Shown here: one piece after another, positions 7,479 to 13,996 of the stretch
How the letters are laid out: each line of letters begins with the position of its first letter
How positions within the stretch are numbered: the stretch's first letter is position 1
Assembly: GCA_030045935.1 (NCBI GenBank)
Contig: JASIEN010000639.1
Span: 1 to 14,709, forward strand
DNA: 14,709 nt
Direction: 5' to 3'
DNA from: Candidatus Sulfotelmatobacter sp.
GTDB lineage: Bacteria > Acidobacteriota > Terriglobia > Terriglobales > Acidobacteriaceae
The notes under the pieces: model-generated
Told to the model about the DNA's origin: nothing
Database searches by the model: none
The model's input: only the letters and a program-made list of their open reading frames with translations
Program-made: the position numbers and the translations under genes

Positions 7479-8825
7479 TTACAGTCGATCCGGCGGAAAG
7501 CTGCTCTTGACGAATTTGAGCGCCGCTTCATGCGACGCCAATCGTCCTTCGAGCTGCGCATCTTCCACTGCGCCCAGAATCTCGCGGAATCGTGCCCCGG
7601 GTCGATACCCTTCGGAGATCAAGTCATCGCCGGTAATCAGCGGTCTCGGGCGAAGGTTCTGCACCGGAGTTTCGGTGAGCTTCTGCCGCACGAATTCGTA
7701 AGTTGCCAGATTGCCGTGGCTGGCCAGGCTGTCCGCGCGATGCAAGGCAAGGTGTTGATCGAATCCGGGCAGGCGAAAGAACCTCTTTAGGGTCGATTCT
7801 TTCATGCGCGAGACGTGGCCAAAGCGCATGTGATTGTCAATGAGAGCCAGGATTTGTGCCGTGTCGTCGTTCGAAAACCGCAGGCGCGCGCAGATATTCT
7901 CCGCGATCTTGACACCAACATCCACATGATCGTCAAACCGAATGCGGTCGGCTGCACGCCGGAATGTTGCCGGCTTGCCGACGTCGTGCAGCAGCGCGCC
8001 CCAAGCCAGCGTTAGCGGGCAGAGATGCGGCAGATACTCCAACAACAGGAGCGTGTGCACAAACACATCGCCCTCGGGATGAAATTCCGGCGGCTGCTCT
8101 ACGCCTTTCATCGCCGTGATCTCGGGCAAAACTTCCTTCAGCAGACCTGTATCATCGAGCAGCAGAAATGCTCGGCGCGCGCGTCCCTCGATGAGCATGC
8201 GGGTGAGTTCATCGCGGACCCGCTCGCGGGAAACGACTTGAATTTCCCGGGCACGCCTCTTGATGGTCACGAGTGTTTGCTCTTCAATCTGGTGATCAAA
8301 TCGCGCCGCGAAGCGCACGGCACGCAGCATGCGCAGTTTATCCTCGGCAAAGCGCCTCTCCGGCTCCCCGATGGCACGAATAATTCCGTTCTCTAGATCT
8401 TCGCGCCCGCCGACGAAGTCGAGTACTTCATTCGTCTCCGGATCAAGCATCAGGCCGTTGATGGTGAAATCGCGCCGGATTACGTCTTCGCGCGGATCGA
8501 GGGTAAACCGCACTTCATCGGGATGGCGCCCATCGGAATAGCCGTGATCGCTGCGAAAGGTGGCAACCTCAATCGTGCGAGAGTTGTGCTCGCCTTTTCC
8601 CGTTTCGCCAGGCGCCGGCACAAGCACGACTCCAAATTGCGCTCCGACGCCATAACCTTCAGGAAAGATTTCCATTACTTGCGCAGGAGTGGCACTGGTG
8701 GCCACGTCATAATCGGCTGGCTCTCGTTTCAACAGCAGATCGCGCACGCATCCGCCAGCCAGGTAAGCGAGAAAGCCCCGCTGACGGAGCGTGGTGATCA
8801 TCGAGTTGGCGAACAAGCGCAGCAT
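7479..8825 (-). CDS. cca: CCA tRNA nucleotidyltransferase / poly(A) polymerase family protein with HD domain
   Basis: A 448-residue class II nucleotidyltransferase that adds or repairs the 3' CCA of tRNAs. In order: LAGGCVRDLLL at 22-32; metal-binding D38-x-D40 in DYDVAT; RRDFTIN at 117-123; the base-selecting region ERRFAEDKLRMLRAVRF at 156-172; and a C-terminal HD domain with H280-D281 in LLHDVGKP, which may carry 2',3'-cyclic phosphodiesterase or phosphatase activity. The tail RPLITGDDLISEGYRPGARF, continuing REILGAVEDAQLEG, is typical of this bacterial subgroup. Sequence alone cannot exclude a narrower A- or CC-adding specificity. A second Met at residue 9 is an alternative start. It heads the probable cca-gatC-gatA operon and is transcribed divergently from tsaD. 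Confidence 0.93.
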   Translation of the reverse strand: MLRLFANSMITTLRQRGFLAYLAGGCVRDLLLKREPADYDVATSATPAQVMEIFPEGYGVGAQFGVVLVPAPGETGKGEHNSRTIEVATFRSDHGYSDGRHPDEVRFTLDPREDVIRRDFTINGLMLDPETNEVLDFVGGREDLENGIIRAIGEPERRFAEDKLRMLRAVRFAARFDHQIEEQTLVTIKRRAREIQVVSRERVRDELTRMLIEGRARRAFLLLDDTGLLKEVLPEITAMKGVEQPPEFHPEGDVFVHTLLLLEYLPHLCPLTLAWGALLHDVGKPATFRRAADRIRFDDHVDVGVKIAENICARLRFSNDDTAQILALIDNHMRFGHVSRMKESTLKRFFRLPGFDQHLALHRADSLASHGNLATYEFVRQKLTETPVQNLRPRPLITGDDLISEGYRPGARFREILGAVEDAQLEGRLASHEAALKFVKSSFPPDRL

Positions 8826-8864
8826 TCTGGTACTACCTTACAATTTTTCATAGCGGGCAGGCGA

Positions 8865-8874
8865 CAATCGATTG
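8865..8874. repeat. 10-base palindrome midway between cca and tsaD
   Basis: CAATCGATTG is a perfect palindrome centred within two bases of the midpoint of the 91-base divergent intergenic region. It could be an operator for both genes, but a single palindrome of this length can arise by chance. Confidence 0.25.
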
Positions 8875-8904
8875 CACGGCAATATTCTCTTCTGCGCGCC
8901 CGAC

Positions 8905-8910
8905 TATACT
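8905..8910 (+). promoter_or_regulatory. -10 element implying a leaderless tsaD transcript
   Basis: TATACT (five of six matches to TATAAT) ends six bases before the GTG start of tsaD, so the predicted transcript start falls on or beside the start codon. No Shine-Dalgarno sequence exists in the intervening TAACCT, and no convincing -35 box lies at the usual distance. Confidence 0.5.
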
Positions 8911-8916
8911 TAACCT

Positions 8917-10068
8917 GTGCCTGACGCCTACATTCTCGGCATCGAAACCTCGTGCGACGAAACTGCCGCTGCTGTTGTGCGCTCTGGCGAGCAACTGATC
9001 TCGAACATTGTTGCCTCGCAGATCGCCACGCACCAACCGTTCGGCGGAGTGGTTCCCGAGCTCGCCTCGCGCGAGCATCTGCGTGCGATTGTGCCGGTTG
9101 TGCGGCAGGCGCTTGCGGAAGCGAACCGGACTTACGATTCCGTCGACGCGATCGCGGTCACTCAGGGCCCTGGCCTGACGGGAGCCCTCCTTGTCGGCAT
9201 CAGTTATGCCAAGGCATTGACTTTCGCGCTGGAAAAGCCGCTGATCGCCGTCAACCATCTCGAAGGGCACATCCACGCGGTGCTGCTCGAGGAGCGACAA
9301 AAGGGCAATCACGAACTGCATTTCCCGGTGCTGGCACTGGTAGTTTCCGGCGGCCATACGCACCTTTATCTGGCCAAGCAGAAAAATGAAAGCTGGACTT
9401 ACCAGAACATCGGCCACACGCGCGACGACGCTGCCGGAGAGGCTTTCGACAAGGTCGCAAAATTGCTGGGCTTGGGCTATCCCGGCGGGCCCATCATCGA
9501 TCGACTCGCCCCGCATGGAGACGCGCATGCGGTGAAGTTCCTGCCTGCGCAAATCAAGCATCAGGACCGGCGTAAGGTGAAAGGAACGCCGCAAGCGGAT
9601 GGCGACCAGCGCTTTGATTTTTCTTATAGCGGAATCAAGACTGCTGTGTTGCGTTATGTTGAGCAAAACAATTTGCAGGCTTCGATCGAATCCCGCCGCA
9701 AAGCGCTTTCAGGAATTGCAAAACCCAAAATTGAAGACTATCTCGAGAATTCCGACCGACAAACTCTCGACCTGATCGCGTCATTCCAGCGCGCGGTTGT
9801 GACCGATCTGGTGCGTAAGACTCTGGCAGCAGCCCGCGCCTATGACATTGCTACTCTTTTTGTCACTGGCGGAGTAGCAGCGAACAGCGAGCTGCGGACA
9901 ACATTTGAACAGCACAGCGCTCAAGAAGGCCTGCCCGTGTATTTTCCATCGCGGCCGCTGTCGACCGATAATGCAGCTATGATAGCGGCGGCTGCATACC
10001 CGAAGTTTCAGGCTGGGCAGTTTGCTCCCATCGATTTTTCTGCCGAGGCTGGCCTCGCGCTGCGATGA
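8917..10068 (+). CDS. tsaD: tRNA N6-threonylcarbamoyladenosine biosynthesis protein TsaD
   Basis: A 383-residue ASKHA-fold protein that transfers the threonylcarbamoyl group to A37 of ANN-decoding tRNAs, normally with TsaB and TsaE, in the cytoplasm. Signatures: GIETSCDETAAAVV at residues 8-21, HLEGHIHA with metal ligands H114 and H118, VVSGGHTHLY, and the C-terminal STDNAAMIA carrying the third metal ligand. It is about 45 residues longer than the E. coli protein because of an insertion near LQASIESRRKALSGIAKPKI before the ASFQRAV helix. The start is GTG at 8917; an in-frame TAA at 8911 excludes anything upstream, and no Met occurs before the IETSCDET motif. tsaB and tsaE are not in this window. 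Confidence 0.95.
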   Translation: MPDAYILGIETSCDETAAAVVRSGEQLISNIVASQIATHQPFGGVVPELASREHLRAIVPVVRQALAEANRTYDSVDAIAVTQGPGLTGALLVGISYAKALTFALEKPLIAVNHLEGHIHAVLLEERQKGNHELHFPVLALVVSGGHTHLYLAKQKNESWTYQNIGHTRDDAAGEAFDKVAKLLGLGYPGGPIIDRLAPHGDAHAVKFLPAQIKHQDRRKVKGTPQADGDQRFDFSYSGIKTAVLRYVEQNNLQASIESRRKALSGIAKPKIEDYLENSDRQTLDLIASFQRAVVTDLVRKTLAAARAYDIATLFVTGGVAANSELRTTFEQHSAQEGLPVYFPSRPLSTDNAAMIAAAAYPKFQAGQFAPIDFSAEAGLALR

Positions 10069-10187
10069 TATCGCGACTCCGTAACTGAAAAATAGATTTA
10101 CGCTCAAACGATCCTCGGAATTCTCGAATCTCCCCGCGGTTTACTGAGTCTGATATCTTGAGCCTTCCTGTAGTGTTTGCTTCGGCC

Positions 10188-11150
10188 ATGCGCACATCGC
10201 CGCGTCCAAGCCGTTTTGCAGTCATGCTTGCCTTCGGGCTCGTGTATTTGTTTTGGGGCTCGACCTATCTTGCCATTGATATCGCCGTGCAAAGCATTCC
10301 TCCTGCATTGATGTGCGGTCTGCGATTTTCAATTGCCGGCGCCGTCATGCTCGCGGTGTGCGCTGCTACGGGACGCCAGGTACGTTATTCGGCGCGGCAA
10401 ATTGCACTTGCTGCTGTGGTGGGGATCCTCTTGTTGATGGGCGGCAATCTCACTCTTTCCTGGGCAGAGCTTTCCGTACCATCAGGCTTGGCAGCGCTGA
10501 TCATTTCCGTCACGCCTCTTTGGTTCCTCGTATTAGACTCGTTGCTCCTGGGCCATCATCGCATCTCAACTAGAGGCAAAGCCGGCCTGGGGCTTGGCGT
10601 TATCGGACTGCTGGTCTTGTTCTGGCCAGAGTTGAAGGCGACTTCGGCGCTCGGCCGGCACGAGCTATGGTCTTCGCTAAGCTTGCTCGGCGGTTCGTTT
10701 TCGTGGGCACTGGGTTCCGTTCTCGCCAAGCGTTGGCAATCTGGCATGGACATCTTCAGCGCCACCGGCTGGCAAGTCACGGCGGCAGGCGCGACTAATC
10801 TTCTATTGGCCTGGATCGTTGGGGACTTCCACCATGCGGCCTGGAACCTGCGGGGCGCAAGCGCGGTGCTGTATCTCATCGTGTGCGGATCATGGATCGG
10901 ATATACCGCTTATATCTGGCTGCTGGAGCATGTGCCCACATCCAAAGTGTCGACCTATGCGTATGTGAATCCCGTGGTCGCTGTTTTTCTGGGATGGCTC
11001 ATCCTGCACGAGCGCGTGGATCGTTTTATTGTGGCCGGCAGCGCGGTAGTGGTGCTTTCGGTGATTCTGGTCACGAGTGCCAAGGTAGATACGAAGGCCG
11101 AAGGAATGTACGAAAAGCAAGCCGAAGCACAGGCAATCGAAGCAGGGTAA
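10188..11150 (+). CDS. EamA-family (drug/metabolite transporter superfamily) permease
   Basis: A 320-residue inner-membrane protein with about ten hydrophobic segments arranged as two EamA halves, roughly residues 12-145 and 165-300. The first half opens with LVYLFWGSTYLAI, a hallmark of this superfamily; the second ends with VSTYAYVNPVVAVFLGWLIL, also typical. Members export amino acids, other metabolites or drugs; the substrate cannot be told from sequence. The ATG at 10188 is chosen over the in-frame TTG at 10158, because the conserved region starts soon after it and the extra ten residues look non-native. The C-terminal tail (KVDTKAEGMYEKQ...) is polar. It follows tsaD by about 120 bases with no terminator seen, and has no functional link to it. 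Confidence 0.9.
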   Translation: MRTSPRPSRFAVMLAFGLVYLFWGSTYLAIDIAVQSIPPALMCGLRFSIAGAVMLAVCAATGRQVRYSARQIALAAVVGILLLMGGNLTLSWAELSVPSGLAALIISVTPLWFLVLDSLLLGHHRISTRGKAGLGLGVIGLLVLFWPELKATSALGRHELWSSLSLLGGSFSWALGSVLAKRWQSGMDIFSATGWQVTAAGATNLLLAWIVGDFHHAAWNLRGASAVLYLIVCGSWIGYTAYIWLLEHVPTSKVSTYAYVNPVVAVFLGWLILHERVDRFIVAGSAVVVLSVILVTSAKVDTKAEGMYEKQAEAQAIEAG

Positions 11151-11214
11151 AAGGAAGGATCGATTTTGGTGCTGCCATTTGTGCCGCTGAATGTTTGCGG
11201 ATCAAGACATAGAA

Positions 11215-11916
11215 CTACTTTGCCGCTTCGTCGTCTTCGTCTTGACTCTCCGGAAGCAGGTCCACGATGTGTCCGTGGATTGCGAATGTCTGCCTGGCAG
11301 CGCCACCCGAGACAAAAGTGACGCGCGCCGGGGACCGTTCCCAACTCGGTGTGGAGCAAGTGTCGGGAACTTCTTTCTCACTGGGTTCTTCTTTCTTATT
11401 CGGATCGTTTTCCATCAGCAGCTTCTTCAAAATGGGTTTGCGGCGTCCGATCTGTGCGACCACCGCGAAGATCTTTTTCCCGTCTTCAGAGACGCCGCAA
11501 TACGCTGCATAATCGCGATACCAGCTTGGCGTCGACGTGAGAGCGTCGAACTCGGGAAGAAGCAGCGGCGAAACATGGCCAGTTGTACGGTCGACGAGCA
11601 ACCATCCTCCAATCTGCCATTGCCAGTGGGGCGCGGGGTCTTCAGGCAGACTGTCGTTGACTCGGAAAGCTCGTTGCACCACAAACAGACGATCGGTAAC
11701 GTCATGAATCGCACCCAATGTAAAGTCCTTCACTCGTGCGTCCACAAGCAGCGGCCGAATTCTCAAGGCAAGCGGCTTATCATCAGCGTCGCTGTGATAT
11801 TGAATTGTGCTCCATTTGCCAAAAGTGATGACGTGAGTCTTGGGTGCCGCGGCGGCAGCAAGACTTGACAGCGCCAAGGCATAGCTGAAAGATCGTCTGA
11901 GGGTTTGGAGCGACAT
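11215..11916 (-). CDS. Secreted protein of unknown function
   Basis: A 233-residue protein with a likely Sec signal peptide: basic n-region MSLQTLRRSFS, hydrophobic YALALSSLAAAAA, and probable cleavage near AAA-AP around residue 24. There is no lipobox Cys. The mature part has a strand-rich region with WQWQIGGWLLVDRTTGHVSP and YAAYCGVSEDGKKIFAVVAQ, which resembles blades of outer-face scaffold proteins but matches no family I can name. Two cysteines (AAYCGV and PDTCST) could form a disulfide in the periplasm. Near residues 167-185 is a charged low-complexity stretch (NDPNKKEEPSEKEV), and the C-terminus is acidic (ESQDEDDEAAK). It is convergent with the EamA gene and divergent from the HD-GYP gene. 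A -10-like TATTAA lies six bases before the ATG. Confidence 0.75.
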   Translation of the reverse strand: MSLQTLRRSFSYALALSSLAAAAAPKTHVITFGKWSTIQYHSDADDKPLALRIRPLLVDARVKDFTLGAIHDVTDRLFVVQRAFRVNDSLPEDPAPHWQWQIGGWLLVDRTTGHVSPLLLPEFDALTSTPSWYRDYAAYCGVSEDGKKIFAVVAQIGRRKPILKKLLMENDPNKKEEPSEKEVPDTCSTPSWERSPARVTFVSGGAARQTFAIHGHIVDLLPESQDEDDEAAK

Positions 11917-12018
11917 TCTGTATTAATAAGGCAGGTTAAGCAGGAAGCGTCTGTCGAGACAAGTGAAGGCATCACTGCAGCTCGCATTTTTGCGTAAATC
12001 GTCCCAAAACAGAACACC

Positions 12019-12035
12019 GGCCAATCGGCTTGGCC
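12019..12035. repeat. Inverted repeat in the 11917-12157 divergent region
   Basis: GGCCAA-TCGGC-TTGGCC is a perfect six-base inverted repeat with a five-base centre, in the 241-base gap between two divergent genes. It could be an operator for either gene. Confidence 0.35.
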
Positions 12036-12057
12036 ATGTGTTTCAGTTTCCATGACC

Positions 12058-12076
12058 GGGCAACTTCTTTTTGCCC
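12058..12076. repeat. Second inverted repeat in the same divergent region
   Basis: GGGCAA (12058-12063) and TTGCCC (12071-12076) are perfect complements with a seven-base centre. No T-run follows on the plus strand, so it is not a typical terminator. Confidence 0.3.
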
Positions 12077-12157
12077 CTCGGGTTAAAAAAAATGACACAA
12101 TGACGGCCTGAAGCTTGCACTTTGCATTCGGGTCTGCAGTAGAATTGCGGAAGTACC

Positions 12158-13225
12158 ATGAGTTTCACGCGCGAAATTCCCATAATTGTCAGTTCAGATG
12201 ACCGGACAACTTCCTCCCGGAAACTAGCTTCTGATCGAGGGATGAATAATCTATTCCCGCGCCGTCAGCCCCGGATCCTGGTGGTTGACGATCAGGCAAG
12301 CATTGCTGGACTGATGAGCCAGTTGCTCACGCTGCGGGGCTATGACGTGGTAACGGCTTCGAATGTCGAACAAGCCGAAGCGGAGTTGCGGAAGCGGCCT
12401 CCTGACCTGATCTTGTCGGACGTCAAGATGCCCGGCCGCTCGGGCTATGATTTGTGCCGCACTGTCAAGAGCGATCCCGCGACGCGTCTGATCCCTTTTG
12501 TGTTAATTACGGGTTTGACCGACAGCACGGACAAATTGCAGGGCATTGAAGCCGGAGCGGATGACTTTCTTAATAAGCCAGTCCTCGCTGAAGAGTTGAC
12601 AGCACGAGTGAAATCGTTGCTGCGCGTAAAAGAATTCACCGATGAGTTGGAGACTGTGGATTCTGTTCTGTGCACATTAGGCCTGATCGTGGAAGGGCGC
12701 GATCCCTACACTGAGGGGCACTGCGAGCGTTTGGCGACCCAGGCGGCGCAACTGGGCCGGCATCTCGGGCTGGATGCAGATTCGATTTTGGCGTTGCGCC
12801 GCGGCGGTTATCTGCACGACCTGGGAAAGATTGCAGTTCCGGATGCGATTTTGAAAAAAAGTGCGCCGCGACTCACGCCGGAGGAATGGGCGATCATGAA
12901 ACAGCATCCGGTGACGGGCGAGAATATATGCAAGCCGTTGAAATCTTTGCGCCTGGTGCTGCCAATTATTCGCCATCATCATGAACACTCCGATGGCTCC
13001 GGATATCCTGACGCATTGCGCGCCGGCGAAATCCCCCTGTTGCCTCGAGTCTTGCAGGTTGTCGATGTATACGATGCCCTCGTTACCGAGCGCCCCTACA
13101 AACCTGCCTTGTCGCATGAGGAAGCTGCACAAACCATGCGTGAAGAAGCCCGCCAGGGGCTGTGGGACGCCGAGTTGGTGGACGAATTCTTCAGCATGTT
13201 GGTACAAGAGCGTGATGTGGCATAG
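12158..13225 (+). CDS. Response regulator with HD-GYP c-di-GMP phosphodiesterase domain
   Basis: A 355-residue cytoplasmic protein. Residues 39-155 are a receiver domain: acidic pair D44-D45, phosphoacceptor D88 (LSDVKMPG), T118 and conserved K140 (LNKP). A short helical linker leads to an HD-GYP domain at about 165-350: EGH at 187-188, H220-D221-x-G-K, KQHP at 249-251, HHEH at 274-277 and the DGSGYP signature at 279-284, then VVDVYDAL. All these residues look intact, so phosphorylation-controlled hydrolysis of cyclic di-GMP is expected. The cognate kinase is not adjacent unless it is the HAMP-array protein at 13997. GGAAG at 12149-12153 supports the 12158 start; the ATG at 12242, just before the receiver domain, is an alternative. 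A terminator hairpin begins at its stop codon. Confidence 0.93.
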   Translation: MSFTREIPIIVSSDDRTTSSRKLASDRGMNNLFPRRQPRILVVDDQASIAGLMSQLLTLRGYDVVTASNVEQAEAELRKRPPDLILSDVKMPGRSGYDLCRTVKSDPATRLIPFVLITGLTDSTDKLQGIEAGADDFLNKPVLAEELTARVKSLLRVKEFTDELETVDSVLCTLGLIVEGRDPYTEGHCERLATQAAQLGRHLGLDADSILALRRGGYLHDLGKIAVPDAILKKSAPRLTPEEWAIMKQHPVTGENICKPLKSLRLVLPIIRHHHEHSDGSGYPDALRAGEIPLLPRVLQVVDVYDALVTERPYKPALSHEEAAQTMREEARQGLWDAELVDEFFSMLVQERDVA

Positions 13226-13260
13226 CAGCCGGCATTTTTTCTTCCGGGCTGCCCTTTTTT
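13225..13260 (+). terminator. Intrinsic terminator of the HD-GYP gene
   Basis: GCAGCCGG (13225-13232) pairs with CCGGGCTGC (13244-13252) with one bulged base. The loop is about eleven bases, and six T residues run to 13260. The hairpin starts on the last base of the TAG stop. Confidence 0.75.
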
Positions 13261-13328
13261 CGGCACCCTTACCCGTCAATGCTTCTTATCCAGAAGCCTC
13301 ACGGTCAGTAGTTCTGAGTGTTGTGCTT

Positions 13329-13586
13329 TCATTTACCTGCCCCTGCGAGCAGAATCCGGAGTAAAAGAAGCCAGCGCCGCACATTAGTGGTCATCAGGAA
13401 GTTTTCTCTGACCTGCTCACGTCCGTTGTGGCCGAGTTGTTTGGCGAACTCGGGATGCGTCAACAAATAACGTATTTGATAGGCACACCCGTCTACGGAA
13501 TACACCAGCGCGCCCGTGAGCTTGTGGATGATCTGATTGGGAATTCCCCCCTTATCGGCCCGCATGGCCAGCGGGACATACGGGGA
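13329..13586 (-). pseudogene. C-terminal remnant of a GT4 glycosyltransferase (trehalose-synthase-like)
   Basis: The minus strand reads VPLAMRADKGGIPNQIIHKL, then TGALVYSVDGCAYQIRYLL..P.FAKQLG..GREQVRENFL, ending at the TGA at 13329-13331. This is the nucleotide-sugar-binding C-terminal end of a GT-B glycosyltransferase of family 4: GGIP-Q-I, TG-LV, cA..I..LL..P, LG...RE.V.E.FL. It is most like retaining trehalose synthases (TreT type). An in-frame TGA at 13587-13589 interrupts it, and neither flanking frame upstream continues the family (a STEALWKG-like segment should precede). About 80 of some 400 residues remain, so it is non-functional as a transferase. The ATG at 13565 would give only 78 residues. 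Family match is good, subfamily less sure. Confidence 0.65.
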
Positions 13587-13996
13587 TCACAGTAGCTGGA
13601 AAATGAGTAGTTCAATGGCGCATCTCAAAGCCGACTTTCTTAGAGATCCGGCAAAGCGATTGCAAGGAATGTGAATACAGACGAGTACATCCCCGGCCGG
13701 CCGCAGCAAAGGTCCTCGAAAGCCTTGCCGGTACAGTAAACACCCTAGGGCCATCCTTGCAGCTTTCGTGATACGAATACTCTGCGTATTGCCTGCTTAC
13801 GTCCTTTCTGTGCCGATGCTGACTTACAACAGGACTCGCAACCTGGCCTCCCTGCTCGTTCTGGGAGGCAACTTGGGTTTGGCTGGGTGTGACTGCAGAT
13901 GCGGGTTTTTGGATGTCAGTGCCAACAACAAACACACTGGTCGCTCGCAGTGCGCCACAAAGCGCAAAAAAACCGATTCCCGAAGAGGATGAGGTC
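13587..13996. other. Gap of about 410 bases without a convincing gene
   Basis: Short frames exist on both strands, but none shows a family pattern. The region holds a perfect seven-base inverted repeat, GCCTCCC (13846-13852) and GGGAGGC (13863-13869), with a ten-base loop, about 130 bases before the HAMP-array gene. No glycosyltransferase homology continues here. No clear sigma70 promoter was seen. Confidence 0.4.

Noticed and set aside
8848..9666. Minus-strand 272-codon frame opposite tsaD
   Set aside because: It is antisense to TsaD signature motifs; the composition is that of a complementary frame.
12115..12145. TTGCAC ... TAGAAT as a promoter for the HD-GYP gene
   Set aside because: The spacer is 19 bases and the predicted transcript start would fall inside the Shine-Dalgarno sequence that supports the 12158 start. 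The two readings conflict.
13768..13992. Plus-strand 74-codon frame before the HAMP-array gene
   Set aside because: Hydrophobic start but basic, unordered end, no ribosome site and no recognisable motif. A short chance frame is more likely.
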